Assembly (NCBI RefSeq): GCF_900660755.1
Contig: NZ_LR215050.1
Coordinates: 682,001-746,000 of the forward strand
Origin: Acholeplasma hippikon
GTDB lineage: Bacteria > Bacillota_I > Bacilli_A > Acholeplasmatales > Acholeplasmataceae
Length of the DNA: 64,000 nt
Direction: 5' to 3'
Shown: piece by piece, positions 44,951 through 53,061 of the stretch
Layout: each line of letters starts with the position of its first letter
How positions within the stretch are numbered: position 1 is the stretch's first letter
The notes under the pieces: generated by a model
Told to the model about the DNA's origin: nothing
What the model saw: only the letters and a program-made list of their open reading frames with translations
Database searches by the model: none
Made by a program: the position numbers and the translations under genes

Positions 44951-45034
44951 AATAAAATACCTCCAAGTATTAACAGTAATAATATATATTTCTTTATATT
45001 ATTTCCTGTGTCTACTTTAGAGGTATCATATCAA

Positions 45035-45047
45035 TCGTATGTCTTTT
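45035..45047 (-). terminator. Promoter-proximal half of the split DUF1295 terminator
   Basis: On the minus strand AAAAGACATACGA, ten bases after the DUF1295 gene stop; its partner arm is at 43341-43353 beyond the IS. Confidence 0.7.
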
Positions 45048-45056
45048 AATTTTATT

Positions 45057-45839
45057 TTATCTTTTCTTTAAGAATGGCACAAAGATTGGTGTTTCTTTTT
45101 TATATGCTTCAAAATCTAAATTACCAATATATCTTTTTTCTAATAATGGAACCCCTGTTACAAATCTTAAAAGAACTGTCATAATGAGTGGGCTAACTAA
45201 ACCGAAAAAGGGAATGGATGTTAATGATGAAACAGAAATTATACCAATCCCCCACCATAAGGTTGCTTCACCAAAATAATTAGGGTGTCTAGATAAATTC
45301 CAAACCCCAGTTTTTAAGATTTTACCTTTATTTTTTGGATCTTTCTTAAAATTCCTTAATTGTCTATCTGCTAAAACCTCAAAGATAAACCCAATTAAAA
45401 ATACTAAAATACCTAACCCTAAAATTAAACCATGGTACCATGTATTAATTTTATTACTATATAAATTCATTAAGATGATCGGTAATGAAATAATATATGA
45501 AAATATTGACTGAGTAACAAAGACTTTAAAGAACGCCTTTAACATTATGTTTGTTTTCCATTTTTTTCTCATGTCTTGATATCTAAAGTCTTCTTCTTTT
45601 TTCCAATTACGTTTGAATAAATAAATTGTTAATCTCATTCCCCATAATATAATAACAATTAACAAGATAACTTTAAGCACATGTATAGAACCACTTAATA
45701 ACATCGATGAAACTGCTGTTACAACAAAGCTTGCCCCCCAAGCGATATCGATTAAACCATTATTTTTCTTTACTTGTGCAATCACGAACCACAAAATAAA
45801 ATATAAAAGTAATATCAAATAAATATATAGAAATGTCAT
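45057..45839 (-). CDS. DUF1295-family membrane enzyme (steroid reductase/isoprenylcysteine methyltransferase-like fold)
   Basis: 260 residues, six or seven transmembrane helices. The family motif near the C-terminal half is clear: LKTGVWNLSRHPNYFGEATLWWGIG (about residues 175-200, shown in part), with the RHPNYFGE signature shared with steroid 5-alpha-reductase-like and ICMT-like enzymes, and YKKETPIFVPFLKKR at the end. Substrate unknown. It overlaps the DUF2177 gene by four bases. The DUF1295/DUF2177 pair often accompanies lipid-modifying genes such as cyclopropane fatty acid synthases, so a lipid role is plausible. Confidence 0.88.
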   Translation of the reverse strand: MTFLYIYLILLLYFILWFVIAQVKKNNGLIDIAWGASFVVTAVSSMLLSGSIHVLKVILLIVIILWGMRLTIYLFKRNWKKEEDFRYQDMRKKWKTNIMLKAFFKVFVTQSIFSYIISLPIILMNLYSNKINTWYHGLILGLGILVFLIGFIFEVLADRQLRNFKKDPKNKGKILKTGVWNLSRHPNYFGEATLWWGIGIISVSSLTSIPFFGLVSPLIMTVLLRFVTGVPLLEKRYIGNLDFEAYKKETPIFVPFLKKR

Positions 45840-46240
45840 TTGAAAACACCTCTATAAATCAAAAATGTTAATAATGAAGTGAGTGTTCCAAGTGAGGTAC
45901 CCCAAATTAAATCAATCACAACCATTTTTAAAGGGAATCCTTCTAAGGTTGCATAATTTGTTAGATCATAGGTTGCATAAGAAACAAAGCCAAATAAAGC
46001 ACCTAATAAAACAACTTTAATTAAGGAACCCGATTCAATACTAGGTATAATGACAAACACTGATAAACCAACGATAAAAATAGCGTAAAACAGAAATGCT
46101 GCAACAAAGTTGAGATTCTTTTTCATTAAATGCCCCATCTCATTTTGATAGAGCTTATTCGCAATCACTCCCAACCAAATTAAATCCACTGCTAAAAAAA
46201 TAAGAAACGCAATCACAAACACTTTGATATAAATTAACAA
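45836..46240 (-). CDS. DUF2177-family membrane protein
   Basis: 134 residues with four transmembrane helices. Family features: FLAVDLIWLGVIANKLYQNEM (residues about 17-37, D and W in helix 1), FGFVSYATYDLTNYATL near 85-101, and DLIWGTSLGTLTSLLTF. Function unknown. The start is TTG at 46240, with AGGAGG eight bases ahead. Leads the pair with the DUF1295 gene. Confidence 0.87.
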   Translation of the reverse strand: MLIYIKVFVIAFLIFLAVDLIWLGVIANKLYQNEMGHLMKKNLNFVAAFLFYAIFIVGLSVFVIIPSIESGSLIKVVLLGALFGFVSYATYDLTNYATLEGFPLKMVVIDLIWGTSLGTLTSLLTFLIYRGVFK

Positions 46241-46432
46241 ATACTTATCCTCCTTTAATTTACTATAGTTTCATCTTATCCTTTAATTGATTGTTTTATG
46301 TGTTATTTGTTATCAAGTGCGCCATTTTTGACTTAAAACGTTAATAAGTAGCTCACTTGATAGCATATCTTATAATGTTTGAAAATCTATATTATAATAA
46401 AAGTATGAAATTCATTATTGGGGGATAAGGAA

Positions 46433-47683
46433 TTGAAACTAAAACTTAAGAGGTTTTTTAAGAAAATCGGTCGTTTCATCTCTAATGCCGTTTTCTTACT
46501 TTACAGAAAAACATTTATGGCAAGTCGTACACGCAATGTTATTTTAATTGTTATTTTATTTTCAATTGGATTTGGCTTTTATAGCCATTTTTATTGGGAA
46601 GATACTTTTAAACAATTTATCGGTACTTTTGCAGGGGTTGCAACTACTATCTTTATTGGTTCTATGGCTCATTTAATTTCACTTGCCTTTGAAGATCGAA
46701 ATAAAATTACGAGTGATTATGAACTGATCAAAAAAATGTATAGTGCTGAACAATTAACACAAACCGTAAACTTTTTAGATGGTACTTCATTATCATTTGT
46801 TTATAAAGGGGTGCCAACAATTATCAAAGAAATCAAAGTGGTTGATGACAATAAAAAGATGTACTTACCAACAGAAGTTATGTCATCAAACTTTACCAAA
46901 CTTTTTAATGCCCATCGCGGAGCATATAAGAAAAATGTCTTTACCGTCAGAGTTGATGATGTCTACGATGATGAAGCTTCTGCTATTACACTTTATACAA
47001 GTAGAAGCACTTACTTTAATCATTTAATCTCAAACAGGGTCATGGATTATCCATTTGCTAAATCACTTACTCTAAGAAGTTTATATGAACCAGGACCAGA
47101 TATAACACCATTAAAACATTCTGTCTTTTCTAACCATCTAGGTATTATTGGAATCATAGAAACTGCTGATAACTTCTATATTCTAAATAAGCGCTCTAAA
47201 ACTGGTTCTACCTCTAAAGACTTCTTAGTTTCACCAATTGCCTTTGGGTTAACCGCCGGTGTTAAAGAAAATGTAAATGAAGCATATATTACAAACAAAG
47301 TGATTGAAAAAACCAATGAACGTTTGAAAAAAACGTCAACAGATACAATCAATCATATTAGAAAAATCATACCGGTTGGCTATGGTAGAGATATTTATGA
47401 AGCAGGTAAACCACACTTATTCTATTTAGTTAAAATCAATTTAACTAAAGATGAATATTTAGAACTTTTCTATCATAGTCCATTTAATAAACATACCATA
47501 GACTTTAACCATAAGGCGTTTGCTATTAAAGCAAATGACTTTGGTTATCATGATGGATTTTTCCATATGACGCATCATAATCATAAAGGTATTAAGAAAA
47601 CACACCTCATGAAAGCTGAAACAAACCTCATCATGAATATTAAATGCTTGATTGACTTAGGTCTTTTTAAAACAAATGAATAA
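46433..47683 (+). CDS. Uncharacterised membrane protein
   Basis: 416 residues from a TTG at 46433 (LKLKLKRFFKKIGRF), seven bases after GGGGGA; an earlier TTG at 46418 lies within that ribosome site. The basic N terminus is followed by two transmembrane helices (about 30-50 and 60-85: VILIVILFSIGFGFY, then IGTFAGVATTIFIGSMAHLI), and the remaining ~320 residues are soluble and mixed alpha/beta, without a motif I recognise. Standalone, with a terminator shared with the convergent M42 peptidase gene. Confidence 0.72.
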   Translation: MKLKLKRFFKKIGRFISNAVFLLYRKTFMASRTRNVILIVILFSIGFGFYSHFYWEDTFKQFIGTFAGVATTIFIGSMAHLISLAFEDRNKITSDYELIKKMYSAEQLTQTVNFLDGTSLSFVYKGVPTIIKEIKVVDDNKKMYLPTEVMSSNFTKLFNAHRGAYKKNVFTVRVDDVYDDEASAITLYTSRSTYFNHLISNRVMDYPFAKSLTLRSLYEPGPDITPLKHSVFSNHLGIIGIIETADNFYILNKRSKTGSTSKDFLVSPIAFGLTAGVKENVNEAYITNKVIEKTNERLKKTSTDTINHIRKIIPVGYGRDIYEAGKPHLFYLVKINLTKDEYLELFYHSPFNKHTIDFNHKAFAIKANDFGYHDGFFHMTHHNHKGIKKTHLMKAETNLIMNIKCLIDLGLFKTNE

Positions 47684-47688
47684 ATAAA

Positions 47689-47724
47689 ATTAAAAAGGTT
47701 TGGTACAAAAGTATCAAACCTTTT
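47689..47724 (+). terminator. Intrinsic terminator (bidirectional)
   Basis: AAAAAGGTTTGGTAC/GTATCAAACCTTTT, loop AAAA, T runs on both strands. Serves the membrane protein gene and the M42 gene. Confidence 0.9.
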
Positions 47725-47729
47725 CTTCA

Positions 47730-48764
47730 TTATTTAATTAAATATGCATAAATTAATTTTAATGTGTTTTCAATACCTTTAATATGGGTACGTTCCATAC
47801 CATGAGAAGCACTCACGCCACTGCCAATTAAAGCACCCTTCATGTCAACACCAGCACGTCTTGCCGCACCAATATCACTTCCATAGAATGGGAAGATATC
47901 AACGGTGTAATTTAATCCGTTTTCTTTAGCCATATTGATTAATCTTGTTGTTAATTCATAATCATATGGTCCACCTGAATCTTTCGCACAAATGCTTACA
48001 GCATATTCACTGCCCGCTAAATCTAAACCAATACATCCCATATCAATTGTAACAAACTCAGAAATGTTTCGATCTACAATAGATGCACCATGTCCTACTT
48101 CTTCATATGTTACAAAATATACTTTTGTATCATATTTAAATTTAATTTTATTTTCTGCAGTATACTTTAACAACATTAACAAAATAACAACTGATGCTTT
48201 ATCATCAACAAATCTTGTTTTTAAGAAACCTGACTCAGTGATTGTAAACTTCGTATCATAAGCCACAATATCACCATTTTGAATACCTAGTTTTTCTACA
48301 TCTTCTTTTGAATAGACTTCTTCATCTAATCTTACTTCTAGTTCATCAATATTTCTAGATTTTGTATTGGCATCACTAAACACATGTACTGCAGGTGAAG
48401 TAGATAGGATAGTCCCTGTATATTTTCTACCATCTCTCGTATAAATCGTGCAATACTCACCATCTAGTGTTGGTGTACTTGGTCCCCCAAGCAGTGTTAA
48501 TGCTAATTTACCATTTGGCTTAATTGAACGAACCATTAAACCTAATGTATCGCAGTGTGCAGAAGTTGCAACCACTTTTGATGAATCATTTCCTTTAATA
48601 GAAATTTCTAATGCACCATTGTGCATCACTTTTGATTCATATCCAAATGAATCCACATAGCCTTTTACTTTTTTAATGATATTCTCTGTATAACCAGTAG
48701 GAGAATCGCATTTAAAGATATCTTCTGCTAATTTTTTAAAATAATCTAAATCAAATTTTATCAT
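47730..48764 (-). CDS. M42-family metallopeptidase
   Basis: 344 residues, usual length. The dinuclear zinc ligands are visible: TSAHCDTLG (H, D), RFVDDKAS (bridging D), TYEEVGHG (catalytic and ligand glutamates), and a late TSH-like SASHGMERTHIKG. The family contains glutamyl aminopeptidases and deblocking aminopeptidases that trim peptides in large cytoplasmic complexes. It likely helps to recycle imported peptides. Standalone gene. Confidence 0.93.
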   Translation of the reverse strand: MIKFDLDYFKKLAEDIFKCDSPTGYTENIIKKVKGYVDSFGYESKVMHNGALEISIKGNDSSKVVATSAHCDTLGLMVRSIKPNGKLALTLLGGPSTPTLDGEYCTIYTRDGRKYTGTILSTSPAVHVFSDANTKSRNIDELEVRLDEEVYSKEDVEKLGIQNGDIVAYDTKFTITESGFLKTRFVDDKASVVILLMLLKYTAENKIKFKYDTKVYFVTYEEVGHGASIVDRNISEFVTIDMGCIGLDLAGSEYAVSICAKDSGGPYDYELTTRLINMAKENGLNYTVDIFPFYGSDIGAARRAGVDMKGALIGSGVSASHGMERTHIKGIENTLKLIYAYLIK

Positions 48765-48921
48765 TTTTCATCTCTTCCTTTATTAAACTATTATAACAAC
48801 TTTTTTTATTAAGAGATAATTTTTCATTCATTTTTCATATGATATTTCTAGATTATCCTTAAAAAGGATAAAACATTTAAACCCTTTTATATACGCTTTA
48901 ATTTATATCTTTTTTATCTAT

Positions 48922-48958
48922 TAAAAAAGGGCTAGATATTTTATATCTAACCCAATCT
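48922..48958 (-). terminator. Intrinsic terminator after the hypothetical gene at 48973
   Basis: Minus strand GGGTTAGATAT/ATATCTAGCCC, loop AAA-type, then TTTTTT. Confidence 0.85.
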
Positions 48959-48972
48959 TATAAATCTATAAG

Positions 48973-49539
48973 TTATGTATAGTGTTCTAATAATGCTTTT
49001 CTTGATTCCTCATCAACAACTAATAAGAGTTTTTCTTTATAGTTTTTGAGTGCTTCTGGATTGAATTTAAATACTTTGTTAATTAAATCTCTAACCATAC
49101 CCACATGTGGCACACCACGAACATATAAATATGTAGAATCAGTAATTTTAAATTGTGATAAAAGATTTAATAAATAATCAACAATTTCAACACATTCACT
49201 GTTTCTATTATTTGCACAAAGCGCTAAGGCGTAATAAAGTCTTACAAACGGACCATTTAATTCCACAGGTTCACCTTTAGTATTAACTTGATTAGATTTT
49301 AACTTTTCATAAAGTTTACTTTCTAAAGCTAAGTTATTTGTATAAACTGAACTTTGAAGTAAATTAAACGCATTGCTATTGGTTTCATCATCACTATATA
49401 GTTCTACATAAATTTTATGCGCCTCTTCATGATTACCCATTCTTGAAAATGCTAGTCCTTTTTGAAGTAAATCGTTTTTTTGTTGATTCGTTAGTTTAAC
49501 AATTTTATTTCGTTTTTTAAATATTTTTAATATGCCCAT
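48973..49539 (-). CDS. Hypothetical helical protein, TPR-like
   Basis: 188 residues from ATG at 49539 (MGILKIFKKRNKIVKL), chosen over an ATG four codons earlier that abuts AAAGG. Helix-turn-helix repeats such as LLQKGLAFSRMGNHEEAHKI near 28-47 look like a tetratricopeptide repeat, and later helical pairs fit a small solenoid. No signal peptide. Function unknown. IS copy 2 ends 79 bases upstream, so its promoter lies in that short gap (49552-49630). Confidence 0.7.
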   Translation of the reverse strand: MGILKIFKKRNKIVKLTNQQKNDLLQKGLAFSRMGNHEEAHKIYVELYSDDETNSNAFNLLQSSVYTNNLALESKLYEKLKSNQVNTKGEPVELNGPFVRLYYALALCANNRNSECVEIVDYLLNLLSQFKITDSTYLYVRGVPHVGMVRDLINKVFKFNPEALKNYKEKLLLVVDEESRKALLEHYT

Positions 49540-49619
49540 CTTTATATTCATCCTTTAATTGATATCGACATAATAATGATACCAAAATAAACTTATACTT
49601 TACGAGTAAATTATAAAAA

Positions 49620-49630
49620 AAGAGGGAATC
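49620..49630 (-). terminator. Distal half of the ABC operon terminator, with AATC duplication
   Basis: AAGAGGG (49620-49626) pairs with CCCTCTT at 50984-50990. AATC at 49627-49630 repeats at 50980-50983, next to the other IS end. Minus-strand U tract TTTTTTTATAA follows the stem. Confidence 0.8.
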
Positions 49631-49662
49631 TGAAGTAGTCAATACTTTGTAGACATAAAAAA

Positions 49663-50499
49663 TTATTTAAACCTCAATTCAGTTCTATACTGTATTGGGG
49701 TTTTATATCTTAATGAGTATGCTAATCTTTCATTATTGAAATACTCAACATACTTTTTTATAATCTCTAATGGATTATCACTGTGATAAAAATTATAGTC
49801 ATATTTAAGTTCATCTTTGATCCAACCATTTAGGGATTCAATAATTGGATTATCTGTAGGGGTTGCTATTCTCGACATTGATCTTTTTATGGTATGATTA
49901 AATAAAGAGTTGAATCCTCTTGAGGTATATATTGCTCCTTGATCAGAATGCACAATCGTGTCAAGGTTCATATATCCTCTTTTTTGTTTTTGTCTTAAAA
50001 AGTTTTTTGCAGCTGTATAGTGATTTGAAGGACTTGCACCATAATTACTGCGTCTAATATCGTAAGATATAATCGTATGATCAAATAAATCAATATATAG
50101 ATTCCAGTCATATTTACCACTTTTATGCGTTAGTATTGTTGTATCTGTACATACTTTCTCAAATGGACGACTTGTATGAAAATCATGTAGTAAATTAGGA
50201 TATATCTCGTGTTCTTTTCCGGACTTGTGGCGCTTCATTCTTGCTTTTGAACGAATACCTAATAATTTACAGCACTGATGGCATAAAAGGTCTGAAAAGT
50301 ATCGTTTTGTTTTATTCCTAATATGCTCCGCTCTATGTTTATAACCCCATACTTTATGCTTCTTATAACTTTCTTTGATTTCTTCGATTAACCATAATCT
50401 GTTAATTTGGTACCTGTTTAAGGTACCTTTTCTTTTTATCCATTTATAATATCCTGATCGTGATACACCCATATATATACATAAATTTTCAATATTCAT
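49663..50499 (-). CDS. IS3-family transposase OrfB, copy 2
   Basis: 278 residues, closely like OrfB of copy 1 with scattered substitutions (for example SVSRSG to GVSRSG, NYGLSP to NYGASP). Catalytic D (CTDTTIL), D (HSDQGAIYTS) and E (ESLNGWIK) are kept. It starts at an ATG 17 bases after the OrfA stop; the upstream frame is open, so an OrfAB fusion via -1 frameshift is likely here too. Confidence 0.93.
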   Translation of the reverse strand: MNIENLCIYMGVSRSGYYKWIKRKGTLNRYQINRLWLIEEIKESYKKHKVWGYKHRAEHIRNKTKRYFSDLLCHQCCKLLGIRSKARMKRHKSGKEHEIYPNLLHDFHTSRPFEKVCTDTTILTHKSGKYDWNLYIDLFDHTIISYDIRRSNYGASPSNHYTAAKNFLRQKQKRGYMNLDTIVHSDQGAIYTSRGFNSLFNHTIKRSMSRIATPTDNPIIESLNGWIKDELKYDYNFYHSDNPLEIIKKYVEYFNNERLAYSLRYKTPIQYRTELRFK

Positions 50500-50516
50500 T
50501 TCTTTACTTAATAAAG

Positions 50517-50900
50517 CTATGATTTCGTATTCGCTTTGGATTTTCTTCTTAACTTTATTTCCATCACCTCCTCGGTTGTGTATCCTTTTTTTAAACGTTC
50601 ATTCTCTATTCTTAATTTCATGTTTTCATATTGGAGTTGTTCTAATTCTGTTAGGTTTTTCTTTAGCATAAATTTAGAAAGTGGATTCCCTGGCTTTCTC
50701 TTATTCTCTAGTGCATCTATGCCACCTTCATTATATTTTCTGACCCATGTTGAAATCATTCCGTTAGATATATTATTCTTTCTTCCTAATTCCAGTGCAC
50801 TACATTCGCCCGATAGAACCAGCTTAACATATTCATACTTAGCTTCTTTACTCCAGTATCGTGATTCAGTCTTATTCTTAACACCTTTTGGTCTTCCCAT
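50517..50900 (-). CDS. IS3-family transposase OrfA, copy 2
   Basis: 127 residues, near-identical to copy 1: helix-turn-helix (about 13-60) and coiled coil (LEQLQYENMKLRIENERLK). GAGGAGGT upstream of an A-rich stretch is conserved, but the stretch itself differs from copy 1 (AAGTTAAGAAGAAAATCC against AAATTAAAAAGACAATCC), so the frameshift site is not settled by comparison. Confidence 0.92.
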   Translation of the reverse strand: MGRPKGVKNKTESRYWSKEAKYEYVKLVLSGECSALELGRKNNISNGMISTWVRKYNEGGIDALENKRKPGNPLSKFMLKKNLTELEQLQYENMKLRIENERLKKGYTTEEVMEIKLRRKSKANTKS

Positions 50901-50929
50901 AGTTATGCCTCCTTTTACTTAAATTATAC

Positions 50930-50968
50930 AAAAAAAGATGCTAGTAGTTTTTTGTGTCTACTAACATC
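50930..50968 (-). terminator. Terminator hairpin in the IS left end, copy 2
   Basis: Minus strand GATGTTAGTAG (50968-50958) and CTACTAGCATC (50947-50937), then seven Ts. Identical to that of copy 1. Confidence 0.75.
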
Positions 50969-50979
50969 TTACTATTTCA

Positions 50980-50990
50980 AATCCCCTCTT
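50980..50990 (-). terminator. Promoter-proximal half of the split ABC operon terminator
   Basis: On the minus strand AAGAGGG (50990-50984) then GATT (50983-50980), 17 bases after the permease stop. Its partner arm is at 49626-49620 beyond the IS. Confidence 0.8.
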
Positions 50991-51006
50991 AATTTTCAAA
51001 AATGTC

Positions 51007-51777
51007 TTATAATTGTTTTTTATTAAATACTTTTATACTTGCTGCTAATGATCCAATGACTAAAATTAAAGTGATAATTAATGTAGGAAGAAACTTATTA
51101 AAACTTATCTCACCTACAAGTAGTTTATTTACATCCATTAATGTGGTAGGAATAAATTTACTGATACTTGGAATTAAACCAACAAGATAAAACATAAATG
51201 TTACCGTAGAAACACCCAATAAGACACCTGTGTTTTTATTTGATATTGTTGAGAATAAAACCATGAGTCCAATAATAAATACACCAAATAAATACCACAT
51301 CATTATTGCAGATATTAACCCAACAGCAATACTATTATCCCAATAATATGCATTATATAGATAAGTGATAACAAAACAAATAAAATATCCTACAGTCCAT
51401 ACAAGAAATAAATTTAAAAATTTAGCTAACAAAACTTTAGAACGTTTTAGCCCTTTAGATAATAATAAAATCAATGTATTATTTTCATATTCAACTGTAT
51501 AAATAGAACTGTACATAATTACAAAAACAATTAATGCAATCGGAATATTCTTAAAGAATTGTACCCATGATGTTATGGCATTGACTTCTATGTTGCCAAT
51601 GATTATCCCTGTATCATTCATACTATCTGATAAAAGTTCTAAAATCCATGGTGTTAACTTAGCAATTAATGGGTTCATGATGCCAAATATTACAAATAAA
51701 ATAGCCATGACAACAAGTTTACCTGAACGCTTATTTTCTAATAATTCTTTCTTGAAAAATGATAAAAACGACTTCAT
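51007..51777 (-). CDS. ABC-2 type permease, YxlG-like
   Basis: 256 residues with six transmembrane helices (first after FFKKELLENKRSGKLVVM, then near 60-85, 105-135, 145-170, 175-200, 225-250). It follows the ATP-binding gene with a four-base overlap. The set of small PLDc_N protein, ATPase and permease matches yxlE-yxlF-yxlG of the B. subtilis sigY operon. Probably an exporter or a resistance/membrane-homeostasis system; substrate unknown. Confidence 0.85.
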   Translation of the reverse strand: MKSFLSFFKKELLENKRSGKLVVMAILFVIFGIMNPLIAKLTPWILELLSDSMNDTGIIIGNIEVNAITSWVQFFKNIPIALIVFVIMYSSIYTVEYENNTLILLLSKGLKRSKVLLAKFLNLFLVWTVGYFICFVITYLYNAYYWDNSIAVGLISAIMMWYLFGVFIIGLMVLFSTISNKNTGVLLGVSTVTFMFYLVGLIPSISKFIPTTLMDVNKLLVGEISFNKFLPTLIITLILVIGSLAASIKVFNKKQL

Positions 51778-52664
51778 TTTTGTATCACCTCCAAGTAGAA
51801 TGATTCTAAAGTTTTTTCTAAAAACTCTATTTTACTAAATGCTATATTTTCTTTGATCATATATGCTAAAACTTCATTTAGTTTTTGAACAAGTACTTTA
51901 ACTTCAATAGGGTTTACTAAATCTAATTCAAACCTCTTTGAAATTTTTTTTGCATGATTTTCATCTAAAAATTGAATGATATATTCATTTGATTGATGCA
52001 TTTTCTTAATTTCATCAATCTTACCTTGAAGTTTTATCACACCCTCATCTAAAAAAACGACGTGTGTACAGATACGCTCAACATCCGTTAAGATATGTGT
52101 TGAAAATAATACAGTTGTTTCATTTTTAACACTGCTTAAAATATCTAATATTTCTTTTCTTCCTTTTGGATCTAGTGCAGATGTTGGTTCATCACAAATC
52201 AAGAGTTTTGGTTTACCTAATAATGCCTGTGCAATCCCTAAGCGTTGTTTCATTCCTCTTGAGTATCCTTTAATTCTTGATACTTCATTTGCTAAACCTA
52301 CAAGCGTTAAAAGTTCTTCTGTTCTTTTAACTACTATATCATTTGCCAAACCTAGTGCTTCTCCACAAAGTTTTAAATATTCTCTTGCATTCATAAATCT
52401 GTAAAACTCCGGCACATCGGGTAAGTAACCAATGTATTTATTTGTCTTATTTTCTCCAAAAGTTACAATATCATCATAGATTTTTATACTTCCCTCATCA
52501 ACTTTTAAAAGACCTAAAATTGATTTCATTGTCGTTGTTTTGCCAGCACCATTTTTGCCAATAAACCCAAAAATACTATTTTCTGGAATTTCTAAATTTA
52601 TTCCTTTAAGTACTTCTTTATCTTTAAATATTTTCTTTAAATTTTGAATCGTAACAATTTGCAT
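51774..52664 (-). CDS. ABC transporter ATP-binding protein, YxlF-like
   Basis: 296 residues from ATG at 52664 (MQIVTIQNLKKIFKDKEVL), immediately after the TAG stop of the upstream gene. Walker A GKNGAGKTTT near residue 37, signature YSRGMKQRLG near 137, Walker B LLICDEPTSALDP near 155, and the switch H in FSTHIL. It energises the ABC-2 permease downstream. Coupled to both neighbours by overlap or abutment. Confidence 0.93.
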   Translation of the reverse strand: MQIVTIQNLKKIFKDKEVLKGINLEIPENSIFGFIGKNGAGKTTTMKSILGLLKVDEGSIKIYDDIVTFGENKTNKYIGYLPDVPEFYRFMNAREYLKLCGEALGLANDIVVKRTEELLTLVGLANEVSRIKGYSRGMKQRLGIAQALLGKPKLLICDEPTSALDPKGRKEILDILSSVKNETTVLFSTHILTDVERICTHVVFLDEGVIKLQGKIDEIKKMHQSNEYIIQFLDENHAKKISKRFELDLVNPIEVKVLVQKLNEVLAYMIKENIAFSKIEFLEKTLESFYLEVIQK

Positions 52665-52665
52665 C

Positions 52666-52863
52666 CTAGTTCTCTTTTCCAAAAATAAAGTATAAAATTG
52701 GCCCTACAAAATTCATGAGTAAAATGGTGATGACAATCCAAAAATTTCTTGTCCCTCTTTTATATTTATCATGTGTTACGATATGTCTTAAGGTATAAAA
52801 CAAAAGTAAAAACTGAACAATCACAAGTGGTATTAAAAAAGGAATGAGTTCTTTTAAATCCAT
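52666..52863 (-). CDS. PLDc_N domain small membrane protein, YxlE-like
   Basis: 65 residues, two transmembrane helices (about 7-27 and 42-62). The pattern YTLRHIVTHDKYKRGTRNFWIVITIL, shown in part as THDKYKRGTRNFWIV, followed by NFVGPILYFIFGKEN is the PLDc_N domain found at the start of cardiolipin synthases and in standalone YxlE. In B. subtilis YxlE acts as an anti-sigma partner with YxlD for SigY; no sigma factor gene is seen here. First gene of the ABC operon; terminator remains of the operon are split by IS copy 2. Confidence 0.85.
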   Translation of the reverse strand: MDLKELIPFLIPLVIVQFLLLFYTLRHIVTHDKYKRGTRNFWIVITILLMNFVGPILYFIFGKEN

Positions 52864-53027
52864 ATATATCCCCCTATTGAATCATAATCTAACTTCATTA
52901 TAGCATCTAATTACCTACGTGCTAAATAATGTTTTCTTTTTGCTTAGCAGTAAACTAAATTGATGTTATATATCAACCCTTTGTATTTTTTTACTTATTT
53001 TAATCATTTATAAATAAACTTTAAACA

Positions 53028-53060
53028 TTAAAAAACAGGTAGTATTTTCTACCTGTTATG
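53028..53060 (-). terminator. Intrinsic terminator after the lipoprotein gene
   Basis: Minus strand ACAGGTAG/CTACCTGT, loop AAAATA, then TTTTTTA. Confidence 0.85.
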
Positions 53061-53061
53061 T

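Larger units (their letters stand above)
43371..45021 (-). mobile_element. Decayed IS3-family (IS150-type) insertion sequence
   Basis: Different from the copies at 9026 and 49631. Inverted ends share AAGTAGACAC and AAATAATATAA. OrfA is intact; OrfB has two in-frame stops. Boundaries are approximate, as no clear target duplication remains (flanks CAGCCTCT and GGTATCAT differ). Like the others it sits in the loop of a terminator, here that of the DUF1295 gene, in the same orientation as the gene. Decay implies an old insertion. Confidence 0.85.
49631..50979 (-). mobile_element. IS3-family insertion sequence, copy 2 (1,349 bp)
   Basis: Same element as at 9026-10375, inverted; same ends (TGAAGTAGTC and TGAAATAGTAA). 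Target duplication AATC, four bases. It splits the terminator of the YxlEFG-like ABC operon and lies in the same orientation as that operon. Joining the flanks with one AATC regenerates a 7-bp stem, loop and T run. Confidence 0.95.

Noticed and set aside
46405-46428. Seven-codon leader ORF (ATG at 46405) before the membrane protein gene
   Set aside because: No ribosome site of its own and it simply overlaps GGGGGA; nothing suggests regulation.
49610-49642. Hybrid promoter made by the outward TTGACT of IS copy 2 and the TATAAT at 49615-49610
   Set aside because: The spacer is 21 bases, too long for a normal sigma-A promoter, so activation of the downstream gene is not supported.
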